A DNA stretch of 64,000 bases from Aulostomus chinensis (taxonomy: Eukaryota; Chordata; Actinopteri; Syngnathiformes; Aulostomidae), in NCBI GenBank assembly GCA_037954235.1, contig JBBMOA010000015.1, positions 21,234,799-21,298,798 on the forward strand, read 5' to 3'. Shown one piece after another: positions 49,871-60,818 of the stretch. Below the pieces are notes generated by a model. That model was not told where the DNA came from. It saw nothing but the letters and a program-made list of their open reading frames with translations, and did no database searches. How positions within the stretch are numbered: position 1 is the first letter of the stretch; every line of letters starts with the position of its first letter. A program made the position numbers and the translations under genes.

Positions 49871-50984
49871 ACCAAAGCGAAGTAAAATCTGGTCAACTGG
49901 ACGTAAGTTTATCTTGAAGACGTTTCACCTCTCATCCGAGAGGCTTCTTCAGTTCTAGTGAAGAGTGTGGAAACTCCAGCTTATAAACCTATGTGGGAGT
50001 GGTCAGTGCTATTGTGGTGGAAACGACCCTCCCGAGACTCACCTGGCCTCCCCAAACGACAGTCGTTGTGCGGTGTCAGGGAGTTTCAGGGGTGGTCGTT
50101 TGGGAGTTTCACCGACCACTCAGATGCTAATGGGCTGTGCTGGCAGCAGCCGTTCCACGTGGGTCTTTCAGCTGAACTCTTTGGGGAAGCTTTGAAAGGA
50201 CTTGGTTGTAAATAGGTGAAAGGAAATGTCGCAGTCCACCTCCTCTGTTCAAAGATGGTTTCTCTATCCTGACGTGGATGGCTTCTTTAACTCCTCTTTC
50301 AAACCATCTGTCCTCTCTGTCGAGGATTTGGACATGGTCGTCCTGGAAGGAGTGGCTTTCCTCCTTGAGGTGGAGGAAAACCGCTGAGTCCTGTCCTCCA
50401 GAGTTGGCTCTTCTATGTTGGGCCATGCGCTTGTTGAGGGGCTGTTTGGTTTCCCCTATGTAGAGATCCGTGCAGGCCTCACTGCATCTGACAGCGTATA
50501 CCAGATTGCTTTTCTGGCTGTGAGGGGTGGGATCTTTGGGGTGAACCAGTCTTTGTCTCAGAGTGTTGTCTGGTTTAAAAGACACAGGGATGCGGTGCTT
50601 GTTATAGATTCTCCTTAATTTCTCAGAAACCCCTGCCACATAGGGGATCACTATGTTTTTTTTCCTGCCTTCTTCATCTTCCCTCCTCCTGGAGCTCTCC
50701 TCCTTTCTGGACCTGGAAGAGGATTTTACAAAGGTCCAGTCTGGGAAGCCACAAGTTGTAAGTGCTTTTTTCAGATGCTGCTGTTCTTTTTTCCGGCCTT
50801 GGACGCTGGTGGGGATGGTCTCCGCTCGGTGTTGCAGCGTCCTGATGACACCTAACTTGTGCTCAAGAGGATGGTGAGAGTCAAAAAGCAAGTATTGGTC
50901 AGTGTGGGTGGGTTTCCTGTACACATCCACCCTCAGGCTCCTGTCCTCTTGAATGTAGACGTCGCAGTCCAAAAAGGGCCGAGC
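49871..50984 (-). mobile_element. Penelope-like retroelement, 5'-truncated, with GIY-YIG endonuclease
   Basis: The minus-strand ORF 50127-50987 begins in the reverse-transcriptase C-terminus (FLDCDVYIQEDRSLRVDVYR, KPTHTDQYLLFDSHHPLEHK). It is followed by a linker and a GIY-YIG nuclease (NLVYAVRC, TDLYIGETKQPLNKRMAQHR, later VKEAIHVRIEKPSLN). This domain pair is diagnostic of Penelope-like elements. The catalytic core of RT is missing through truncation, but the remaining ORF is uninterrupted. Confidence 0.93.
49928..49943. repeat. Perfect hairpin in the 3' region of the Penelope element
   Basis: CCTCTCATCCGAGAGG: 6-bp arms and 4-base loop, flanked outside by GAAGA and TCTTC that can extend the stem. 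Confidence 0.8.
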
Positions 50985-51062
50985 CAAGACTCCAACCCGG
51001 AACCTTCTTGCTGTGTGGCAACAGTGCTAACCACTGCACCACCGTGCAGCCCTAAAGTTAAA

Positions 51063-51640
51063 TATGGAGATGGTAAAGTTTATCTGAGTGTGGGCGATGC
51101 ATGCGTGGACTCGTACGGAGACAGCGCCATAAATGGCATGTCTGTTCGTGATAGGGCCCATTTTTATGACATATTACGCTCAAAGTTCCACAGGAGGCCT
51201 ATGACGAGCTACAATAAGTGGAATATGTCTCGATGGCACAGCTCATCAGGGTCTGAATCATACAGAGCTTGTCACAATGGTCCTATGCTTTACCTGATAA
51301 CATATCTAAATGGAACAAAAAAAGGCCCAAAAGAATTTGAAGACTTCTTTTTGTACAGTGGTGCGACAGGTCCGCTTTGTACAAGGTGTTTAATGCCCTA
51401 CAAGAAGTGGATTCGTTGAGAAGGATGGTTTGCAGGAGTTAGAAAATGCCTTGTTTTTGATAATTTGTGGAATCTTGAGGGGGACAAGGCATGTGACAGC
51501 TTCCTGCATCCGTCCGAGGAACAAGAAGGCTTGACGCCTTCCTTCATCTGATTAGAAATGGTAGATATGTTGGAGTAGTGCATCGCCCAGGGGAGGGAGA
51601 CAGGAAGACGCTTCCACTCACAGTGATGTGTGTGCGGACA
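51063..51640 (+). pseudogene. Unidentified family copy B, middle part
   Basis: Open to 51419: YGDGKVYLSVGDACVDSYGD, then SVRDRAHFYDILRSKFHRRP, then LYSGATGPLCTRCLMPYKKW, stop. In-frame reading continues with GWFAGVRKCLVFDNLWNLEG to about 51550. CTRC and other Cys suggest a metal-binding fold. No family recognised. Confidence 0.45.
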
Positions 51641-52240
51641 GTGTAGAGACATTTATGCATGAAGACCTGGGGGCCCGTTTCGTGCAGCATGTGAAATTTG
51701 CCATCTACCACCTGCTCACCATGGTGGTGAATATACTACGGAAAGATGAATGTTACGGGTGTCACGTCACGCCGAGTCAGCATCAACACTCCTGCCTGGA
51801 AGAAATCCCGGTTCATTATCTTGAAGCAAATTACAAAGCCATTTTGAAAAAATTGTGAAGCAACAATTTCACGACAACAATCAGAAATGACCTGTTTCTG
51901 AAACACATAATTTGTGACCCTGTGAAAATCGCAGGAGCAGTGGAGTTTATGTTGGATGAATTGGTGCAGGGTGGTGACTTTATGGTGTAGGAATTTTTCA
52001 ACAAGTCATCATTAATCAATCAGAAGGACCCACAGAGTATATGTATTGCGCTGTTAAAATCCGGAGAGGACACCTTCCAGTTGGTTCAAAAGAATTTATT
52101 CAGATTAACAGGAAAGAATACAGAGCTCTGGAGATCGTCTTCCCCTATGCTGGAGTCAGCATACGCAGATGCGTCGTCCCTGGCGTTGGGGCAAGAAGTC
52201 CAACGATCTAACTATCTTCTCCAGTTTTTATGTGTTACAG
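51628..52240 (+). pseudogene. Unidentified family copy B, 3' part with Cys/His motif
   Basis: 51628-51858 encodes FMHEDLGARFVQHVKFAIYH, then DECYGCHVTPSQHQHSCLEE and IPVHYLEANYKAILKKL, stop. Beyond the stop, LFLKHIICDPVKIAGAVEFM continues in another frame. The pattern C-x2-C-x4-PSQ-x2-H-x-C could bind zinc. It pairs with copy A. Confidence 0.45.
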
Positions 52241-53160
52241 GGGAGGTGCTTATGTGATCGCTTCTGCGTGCAAGTGTGTATTTTTGATCTTCATGTCTGT
52301 TGCAGGATCTTCTGTCTGACCCCATGCCAGTCCCTTCTGGTCCATCGTGGCCTTGTTGTTGCAGCTGTGAAGATTAAAACCTCTTTCCGATTTACGGCCA
52401 TGCTCTTATCTTTCACGGCCTCATCCTACCATAGAAATTCTTGTGGACCCTGTTCTGACTTAATTAGCTTGAGGGAGTGATGCTAGCATGAGCTACACTC
52501 CCGCTATTCCCTGTTGTGACCTTTTCACCTGTCCACTATTAAACAGTCTGGTCTGTGCTTGACTGCTGATAGTAAGTGTTTTTCTGTTGTCTTATATCTT
52601 GGAATGTCTATCTGTGTTGTCTCCAGTATTTATAAGTTCCTTCCTGGAGTCGCAACGGCACCAACTAATCCTGGTGCTTTGGAGATTTGTGGGACCCCTC
52701 TGTAAAACACCTTTTACTACTTCCAGATGTTCAAGAGGTCAAATAAGGTGACTTGTAGCTAAGTCATTGATTCTGCCTGGGATGCATAAGCAGGAGATCC
52801 CGGTACCGCTACTAACATTAAAGAAGTACATTGATGAACTAAATACAGTGTTGGAACATTTTCTACCTCTTTGGGAACTGCCACAGAAACATCTTTATTA
52901 CAACTGCCTTGTGTGTCCTACACTCTATTTTAAGTGAATGTATGTATAAATTTAACTACAGTTTAAGCAAATATATATAAATTTGTCTACAATGGCCAAA
53001 CTCAACAAACAGAGCGACGAAATCAGTGAGCATAAAAACTTCTGGCCGTTATTCACCGATCTGATGATGATCTCACACACTTGCCGACCCAAACCATTAG
53101 TTGCACAAAAATTGTTCTGATCTGCAGATGTAAAATGGTTTTCACTCTTTTTATTATTAT
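52241..53160. other. Unassigned stretch
   Basis: A short plus-strand ORF at 52992-53120 (MAKLNKQSDEISEHKNFWPL) and nothing else recognisable. It may be 5' leader of the LINE that follows. Confidence 0.35.
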
Positions 53161-53169
53161 TTTTTAATG

Positions 53170-55573
53170 TCTTTCTTTAGATCGACTACTGGAGAGACAG
53201 TTGACAGCGCGGAAAGACGGCAACCGGGACAGGTTTGGGTTAGCAGCCCAACCTGTATCTTTCGTGAGGAAGAACCCAGAAAAGACTACTGAAAGCTCTA
53301 TAGAGAGATAACCCCAGGAGATCCTGAGAGTGGGGGAGGATGAGAGCTCCAATCGGACGGACCAAAGGTTGATGACCCAGGCAAACGGACAGACGACGAG
53401 TGTGACATGCATTTGCGGAAAGCTGTGCAAGAACCATCGTGGCCTGAAAATCCATGAGGCCAGAATGAAATTTTTGGAGCGAGAGAATGAGGCACAACGC
53501 ACAGGTCCAGTACCTGGTGAGACACAGGAGGAGCCCGGCCAGGAGGCAACCCACAGAGCCCAGTCCCTCCACGTACCTCAGACTCCCAATCCCAGCAGAG
53601 TAATTCCGCAGCAGCAGATCAAATGGCCTTCAGCCAACAAGAGGAATGAGTGGATGCAGTTTGACGAGGATGTGTCCAACATTATCCAAGCCACAGCCAA
53701 AGGAGATGCTGACAGCCGACTCCCAACAATGACCACCATCATCCTCAGCTATGCTTTTGAAAGATTCGGGCAGGTAGAAAAAGGAAAGCCCAAGCCCACA
53801 CCCTACACAATGAACTGTAGAGCCACCAGGATACATCACTTGCGCCAAGAGCTTCGCACTCTCAAGAAGCAGTACAAGAGTGCGACTGATGAGGAGAAGC
53901 AACCGTTAGCATAGCTGAAAAACATCCTGCGGAAGAAACTGACGACCCTCTGCAGAGCAGAGTGGCACCAGAGACGGGGAAAAGAGAGAGCTAGGAAGCG
54001 AGCAGCCTTCATTGCCAACCCCTTTGTCTTCAGAAAACAACTCCTCGGGGACAAGTGCAGTGGCCAGCTTCAGTGCTCCATAGAGCAGGTGAATCGCTTC
54101 CTTCAGGACACAGTGAGCGATCCTCAAAGAGAGCAAGAACTGGAACCCAACACAACTCTCATCAGCCCTTCCCCGTCAACAACAGAATTCAACTCGAAGG
54201 AGCCAGGCCTGAAGAAGGTTGAGGAGATCGTCAATACGGCCCGCTCAGCATCTTCTCCAGGTCCCAGTGGCATTCCCTACCTGGTCTACAAACGATGCCC
54301 GGAGCTTCTACGGCACCTGTGGAAGATCCTGAAGGTACCGTAAATTCTGGACTATAAGCCGCGACTTTTTTTCGACACTCCATGCCCCGCGGCTTATACT
54401 CAGGTGCGTCTTATACGAGGATTTTACCTTCACCCTGGGGTGTGGCGGGCAGCGGCAGCGGGCAGTAATTCCCTATTGTTCCTGATGGTAGCTCCAAGTA
54501 CCGCACTTAGGGAAATTCCTAGCTAAATGTTATGGTAATTTCTTTAAGTACTGTACTTGGAGCGTCCAGTCCATGCCGCGGTGCAGTGTAAAAAGAGCAT
54601 CACACGATATTTTCAGTCATTTGTACTCACCCTCAAGATGGAGAGCAGAAGAAGGAATGCTTATGATGCAGCTTTCAAGTTAAAGGCAATCAATCTGGCG
54701 GTTAAAGATGGAAATAGAGCTGCAGCACGCTGGAGGCGGCAACATGACGAACTGACCCAATGCAAAAAGACGACAAAAGCTTTCAGAGGTCATAATAGCA
54801 GATGGCCCGAACTTGAAAACGCTCTGGAAGACTGGGTCAACACGCAGAGAACGGGCGGCCCAGGTGTTTCCACCGTGCACCGCGGCTTATTTACCGGTGC
54901 AGCTTATACGTGTACAAAATTGATTTTTTCCCTAAATAAGCATCTGCGGCTTACATAACGGTGCGCTCTATCGTCCGGAATTTACGGTAGTTTGGTGGTG
55001 GGGGAAAGTTGCTGACCAGTGGAGGTGTGCTGAGGGAGTATGGATCCCCAAAGAGGAGAACTCGAAAGACATCCACCAGTTTCATACCAACTCACTCCTG
55101 AGTGTGGAAGGGAAGGTGTTTTTCAGCATCGTCTCACGAAGACTGACAGAGTTTCTCCTCAAGAACAACTACATTGACCCATCAGTACAGAAGGGAGGGA
55201 TCCCTGGAACACCTGGCTGCTTGGAGCACACCAGAGTCATCACTCAGCTAATCAGTGAGGCCCATGAGAACAGAGGTGACCTAGCTGTCTTGTGGTGGGG
55301 CCTGGCCAACGCCTACAGGTCCATACCGCATAAGCTGGTCCAGCTCGCTTTGCACCTCCATTATGTTCCCACTGAGATCAAGGACCTCATACTGGATTAC
55401 TACAATAATTTCAGCATGAGGGTCACTTCTGGGTCAGGAACATCAGACTGGCATCGCATCGGGAAGGGAATGATAACAGGCTGCACCATCTCTGTTATTC
55501 TCTTTGCTCTAGCCTTGAACATGGCGGTCAAGTCAACTGAGATGGAATGCAGAGGGCCCCTGACCAAGTCAGG
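53170..55573 (+). mobile_element. Restriction-endonuclease-type LINE (R2/HERO-like), interrupted by a pogo-like element
   Basis: ORF 53330-53914 has an N-terminal zinc finger CICGKLCKNHRGLKIHEARM (the last Cys of the usual CCHC appears replaced by Phe), a Pro-rich linker and KRNEWMQFDEDVSNII. After a stop at 53912 it continues to reverse-transcriptase-like sequence (SSPGPSGIPYLVYKRCPELL at about 54250; VDIHQFHTNS, EGKVFFSIVSRRLTEFLLKN at about 55104; MITGCTISVILFALALNMAV at about 55490). It ends before the catalytic DD and endonuclease. Confidence 0.75.
54338..54987 (+). mobile_element. pogo/Tigger-like DNA element with TA target duplication
   Basis: TA at 54336-54337 and 54988-54989. Ends CCGTAAATTCTGGAC and, inverted, CCGTAAATTCCGGAC. 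ORF 54557-54958 keeps MESRRRNAYDAAFKLKAINL and WRRQHDEL but lacks the GINESMVRR part seen in the 14633 copy. It sits in the LINE such that removing it plus one TA restores an open reading across the site. Confidence 0.88.
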
Positions 55574-56045
55574 CGTACTACAGTGTTGTGCCAACTCAAC
55601 TGGGTCAAGAGATTAATTCAGAGATGTGACAATTAATCCAGCTGCAGAAAGGACTTTCGGCCTGTGAGGCCTAACACCCCTTTCTGGAGCCTGCATTTGA
55701 GTGACCACATGTTTGAAACTAAGGGTCATAAACAGGGGGCTCAATCTGGCCATTGACTCCCCCAAGAACTCGTGCCCCGCTTGACCGGAAGTTCGCGTGC
55801 CGAACTGCTATTGGCTGAGAGCCAGTACCATCCCACAGGAAGTGACATCATCTGCCTCACCACATAAAAATACAGCGCAGGTTCGACCTCTTCGGTTCTC
55901 TTCGGCTCTCCTCTTCGGACCTCAAGCTGGCAGTACAGCCACAGCAGAGAACTCCGCAAAGGACACCCCCCCCCCCCCCCCCCGTCCACCCATCCAGAGA
56001 AGCCACCATCGAGCCACGCAATCCGCGTGAACTGGTCCCTGGTGA
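55574..56045 (+). mobile_element. LTR-like segment D with promoter
   Basis: Starts at about TGTTGTGCCAACTC. It contains TATTGGCTGAGAGCC (about 55807) and CACATAAAAATACAGC (about 55859), the same CCAAT/TATA layout as LTR-like element B, and TGTGAGGCCTAAC, also found at 39634. The right border with retrovirus 2 is not sharp. A C-run lies at 55966-55983. Confidence 0.5.
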
Positions 56046-56119
56046 AAGAAAGCTTGTTCCAGCTTCTTCACCTTTCTACCAGTCAACTCCAGCAGACCCT
56101 GCAGGCTGCCAGCAGACCC

Positions 56120-57005
56120 TGCAGGCTGATGTTTCTCCAGTGCCCGCTCTCTGATTCCAGGGGGCAGTATTAGCCGTCCATCAGGCCAGAGCCAGAGCCC
56201 CTCAGTTTCAAGTCCTCCTCTCTGTTTCCATGTTGTCTTTTCCTGTAGCGAGGCACCCTTTTGACATCGGCTGATGTCAGTCAGCATGACCTGTGCAGAC
56301 ATTTGTAGTTCTTCTTCCATACTCACCATTTGTAGTTGGGGCAGATAACCTGTTGCTCTCTTCGCTGCCGCATCTGCTTCTCGGTTCCCTGTTGCTACTT
56401 CTGTCATGGCATTGTCATGACCTTTGCACTTTATGATAGCCACCTCCTGGGGAAGCTGCAGAGCTTCTGCTAATTCTCTCATTTCCCGCTCGTGTTTAAT
56501 GGGTTTGTTACCTGCCGTGAGAAATCCTGCTCTGATCCATTGTCCCACTTCCACATGTGCTGCTCCGGTGGCCTAGGCAGAGTCCGTATAGATGTTTATT
56601 AATTTTCCTTCTCCTAGTTTGAGAGCTGCAATGAGAGCCATTACCTCTGCTTTTTGTGCGGATTGCTGTCCTTCTAGTTGCCGGGCCTCTATTGTCACCC
56701 AGTTGGGTCCTTCCTTCTTCACCACTGCGTATCCTGCTTTCAGTCCACCTTTTTCATCTTTGTAGCAACATCCGTCTGTGAACATTTCTTCAGCATCTAT
56801 TAATGGTTGAACTTTCAGATCTGGTCGTACATTTTCATCCTTTTGTGCTTCGTGTTCACACTCATGCAGTGGTCCGGTTCCCATCCAATCCGCCATGTTG
56901 ATTCCTTCATGGGTGAATGTGATGTTTGGTGCTTCCAGTATTTTACTGAGTCTCTGTTTCCTTAGTGATGTCAGGGTGAATGTCTGTGAGTTGACATATG
57001 CTATA
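56120..57005 (-). pseudogene. RNase H region of retrovirus 2 pol
   Basis: Minus strand 57005 to 56573 and 56554 to 55922 are consecutive pieces split at a stop near 56572. Catalytic residues visible: FTDGCC (Asp), KAEVMAL (Glu), IYTDSA (Asp) and GNREADAAAK (Asp). Upstream is the connection domain. It ends at a short linker; integrase is not present. Confidence 0.85.
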
Positions 57006-57420
57006 ATTGAGACGGTGGGGGTTATGGACCCAAATGCAACACACTTAGAAACAGAAGTTGAATCGGTAATGGCCTTTTTTCCGAGGATGCCAGGAACGTA
57101 ACCACAATAATGGGCAGGCAAAAACAGAGGCAGTCTTGCAGTGAATCAAGGCAGAAGTGGTTACCAGGGCTGAGGCAGGGGGGAGTAGTCAAAGCAGGCG
57201 GGGTCGAAGCCGGGAAGTCAGTCCAAGGAAAAACGCTGGAGAGTTTAGCATCGAGCATCACAATCTGGCAGAGAACAAAGGGAGAGGGAGACCTATATAG
57301 CTATGGGACAGGTGCAGGTGATAGAAACTGATTGGCAGAGGAGGTTGGCTGAGGGAGTGAGAGGTGATGCGTTCAGGGTGACTTGGAGAAACCAGTGTTG
57401 AAAACTGCAAACCATGACAA
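57006..57420. mobile_element. 0.4-kb insertion in retrovirus 2 pol
   Basis: Starts at about GACGGTGGGGGTTATGGACC and ends AACCATGACA. Flanks ATGCTATA (56998-57005) and ATGCTATG (57422-57429 region) match at 7 of 8 bases, suggesting an 8-bp target duplication. Non-coding; family name uncertain. Confidence 0.55.
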
Positions 57421-57424
57421 AATG

Positions 57425-57874
57425 CTATGTGACGTGAGTACCCTTAGGGGGTGTCCCATCACTGTGTGCTGTTTTTGAATCAGTTTTTGCTACCCCCCCT
57501 GCGTGTTGTGTGCATTTTGGCTGTCGTTTTTCCATTGAGTCTAGGATTATGCTGATGTACATGCATATGCTCCTTTCTCCCCTTTTTTTCTGAAACAGAA
57601 CACCGTTAACCACTCCTTCTGCTTCAGAAACATCGAGGAAAAATGGCGACTGGCTGTCAGGTCGGGCCAGGTCTGCGGCCTGTGCTAGTTTCTGTTTGAG
57701 TTGTATGAAGACCGACTTGGTGTCTTTGGTCCAATTTTGCTTAGTGTTAAGGTTACACATGCTGTGTTCTTTAATCAAGTTTTGGAGAGCCTGTGTCGTG
57801 CTCGTATAATCAGGAATGTAATTGCGACTGTACCCAGTCAGACCGAGAAACGACAACATTTCCTTTACAGTCAT
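57425..57874 (-). pseudogene. RT thumb/connection region of retrovirus 2 pol
   Basis: The minus-strand ORF has MLSFLGLTGYSRNYIPDYTS and RPDSQSPFFLDVSEAEGVVN, typical of the thumb-connection of retroviral RT. The frame breaks near 57475. Confidence 0.85.
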
Positions 57875-57975
57875 GGGCTTCGGTGATGCAGAATGGTAGA
57901 TCTATATGCAGGCGACATGCCAGCTCCTTTTTGCGAGAGTACTCTGCCCAAAAAGGTAACTTGCGTCCTGACCGC

Positions 57976-58490
57976 TTAGAGTTTATTTTTACTGACCTTA
58001 AAACCACGTCCAGCCAATCGGATGAGGACAGCCTTTGTTGCGGCCAGGCACGCTGCTGGTGTCGGTGCTGCAATGAGAAGATCATCTACATACTGAATTA
58101 GAGTGGTGTCCGGAGGAAGCGGACAACCATCCAGGGCTTGTTTTAGTACCTGATTGAATAGTCCTGGTGATAGAGCAAATCCTTGTGGTACCCTGGTGTA
58201 TCGCCACTGTTGTCCTCTGTAGGTAAAGGAGAAAATGTCTCTGCATTCATCTGCTAGTGGCCAAATCAATGCATGTGAACCATGGTTGGTGCGGTCCCAA
58301 ATTAGTGAGTGCCACATAGGGGTTGGGCACAGGAATGGTGGCTGTGGTCAGGATTTCATTTATAGCTCTTAGATCATGTGCCATGTGATATTTACCTGTC
58401 TTTTGTTTTTCGACTGGGAGTATGGGAGTGTTCCATGCGGAGGTGGATGGTTCTAATTCCCGGATCTGATGAGACCTGCAATAGTGTCAG
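57976..58490 (-). pseudogene. RT fingers/palm of retrovirus 2 pol, broken
   Basis: 57976-58317 encodes YTRVPQGFALSPGLFNQVLK and LIQYVDDLLIAAPT (catalytic YVDD). The motif A region preceding it is disrupted, and the fingers appear in other frames at 58318-58490. Confidence 0.85.
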
Positions 58491-58973
58491 CTATACCTGC
58501 TCCTGCTTCTGGTTTTTTGGGATATTGTACCATAAGGGAGTGGTGTCTACCACTGAAAATGTAACAGGTTGACAATCAGTGAGCCCAACATCTGTGGGCC
58601 CTTGGGACCACAATTCCTCAGGGAGGGTAGATAGCATCTCTTCCACTGAGGGGTGGTCCATCTTTTTCCTACCGTGGTTTCTAGGAACGTGATCATGTTG
58701 TAGTGCAACTGTGTCTGTTACTTTTAGGTTAATGCAGTAGGTTCTGCAAGTGGGTGAGAACGAGACAGCAGGTATCTGAGTAGTTATCCAATCGGTGGCT
58801 GCTGTAGCTTTTTTGACCATCGGGCCAAGATCTTCAGCTTGATGGTTAGGATGTAATGCGAGGGAAACGTGTGGAACTGCTTTGTCCTGCATATGATACC
58901 ATACCATCTGTTCTTTAGAGAGGATTGTGGCCGCGGCTGCACCCCCTGGACCAGCATAAATATTTTGTGACAT
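58491..58973 (-). pseudogene. pol N-terminal segment between protease and RT, retrovirus 2
   Basis: 160-residue minus-strand ORF (MSQNIYAGPGGAAAATILSK, VPHVSLALHPNHQAEDLGPM). Uninterrupted. It precedes the RT fingers in the expected order. Confidence 0.6.
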
Positions 58974-58979
58974 TATTTG

Positions 58980-60818
58980 TCATTGTTTACCTTCTAGGTG
59001 TGCTTCGAATTCTTCCTGATACCACTCATTGCTCATTCGGTCGTAGAAGAGGGTAACATGAGGTGGGTCAGGCGGAGGGACGCAGGGCTTGAGTAGGGAG
59101 ATCCAGGGTTTCCACTGCAGGTAGGCAGACAGGAGGCTATTACATAGAGGGGTTTCAGGCTGTAACATACCCCCAATAGATGTCCACCAACTCGTCCTCC
59201 AGTGGCTTAAAAAGGTACTGCCCTGCTCCGTGGGTGTTAGTATTACATCGGAGGCACGTTCCATCTGGTACAGTAGCAGTGAGTCCATCTGGACTGCACA
59301 GGATGGAGGCTCCGAGTTTGATAAGAAGATTTCACCCCACAGGTTAACAGGTACACCCGGAGAGACAACAAATGGATGCAAAAGAGTCTGTTTACCTAAT
59401 TGCGTTTTCAGTTGTATTGTGACCGGCAGTTTCTGTTCAACCCCAGAGAAGCCCACGACGTTCACCGTTCTCGAGGAGATAGTCTCTTGTGGTGGTTCAG
59501 AGTTTAGAGTTGAGAGTGTGGCTCCCATGTCGACCAAAAATGACAGGTCGTCATCCAACACCATTAGAGACAACATAGGATCTGCCTTACCTATGTCATC
59601 TGGGTTTCTCTGTGGGGTGTGCCACTGTTGTTGATAGGTGCCGGGCTCCTCCCACTCGTCCCCGCCTATCAGGGCATATTGTCCATCCTGGACCGGTGCT
59701 AACTGAGGATCAGGGGTCCTCATTCCTCTGGGTGGTCCGCCATTACCTCCATGCCCACGTGGTGCAGGTCCCTGCATGTGACATTCTCTTGCCCAGTGTC
59801 CAAGTTGTCCACACATGTAGCACTCACCTCCCGCCTGCTGTCCCCGAGGCAGTCTCCTACGGCCTCCTCCACCTCTCGCCCAGCCCCTTCCACCTCGAGC
59901 TCCTCCCCTGTATCCTCCCCACGAGTTCTGAGCTCGCCATTGGGCAGCTGGTCCCCTTGGTGGACCATGTGGTCTCGGTCGGGGGGCCCACGGGAGTACT
60001 AGGAACAGATCTGGTGTTTCAGGTCCAGGGGGGCAGCCGGGACACAGTTCCCCAGCCATTTTTTGCAAACTGCTAGACATCATTTGTTTATGCATCATAG
60101 TTTCTTTTTTTGTCTTTTTGTCATTTACCTTTTGTCTCGCCTCTCCCAGCTGCAGCGTCAGTAATTGTGTTTGAAGATCTGAATTTTCTTCTTTGTTCAC
60201 CTCATCTTTGGCTCTCTGCAGGTTGTGCACTAGATGCTTTTCCCATATGTTAGAATCACTTCCTGGTAAGTCAGGGTTACTCATCATGCTTTCTCTTCCC
60301 AATTCAGGCACTCCATCCAACACAGCTTTGCGAAACCATTCCTGTTGAACCCCAGCCTTCCCGGGGTGGCACCTGGTGTGTCTGGTCCACTCATCTTTAG
60401 ACTGAGTTATGTATTCTCGAGGATGCTGGGACGAGGTCCAGGTTAGTTTAGGAATGACGTCCGTGTTAGGGAGTGGAAATTTGCTCCTAATAGCTTGACC
60501 TAAGGGGTCTATTACTATTGTTAGTGACATGTCATCAGGGTCTCCATTAGTGTCAGCGTCTAGTTCAATGTCTGTCAAGTCATGGGACATGCAGCGGGAT
60601 GCTACAGCTCTGAAATCACTGAGTGCTAGTTTATGTCCGGCAGTTAACATATCTAATTTAGTCAACCAGAGTCCGCCTCCCTCCACTGGTGGAGGCATTT
60701 TATCAACGACTGATTGCACATCACCTAATGCAAGAGGTTTGTATTTGTCACCTCTGCCCTCTCCCATTTGCAGCAAAGGGTATTGTGTTGGCGCTTGTTT
60801 ATGGCTGCGCAGTGTCAT
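58980..60818 (-). pseudogene. gag-protease ORF of retrovirus 2
   Basis: 612 residues uninterrupted. Capsid-like region, Gly/Arg-rich stretch, one zinc knuckle CYMCGQLGHWAREC (about 59780-59824), then a protease-like segment SFLVDMGATLSTLN. The active-site triplet reads DMG where retroviral proteases have DTG or DSG. The long intact frame contrasts with the shattered pol. Confidence 0.88.

Larger units (their letters stand above)
49748..51053 (-). mobile_element. SINE (antisense) split by a Penelope-like element
   Basis: AAAGTTAAA at 49739-49747 and 51054-51062. The SINE tail is at 49748-49870 and its tRNA-like head at 50985-51053; the middle of the SINE is replaced by the Penelope element. 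Confidence 0.88.

Noticed and set aside
49906..49960. Hammerhead ribozyme in the Penelope element
   Set aside because: The minus strand has GGATGAG...GAAAC, but the invariant CTGATGA core is not met and the segment is better explained as a simple hairpin. Kept only as a low-interest finding.
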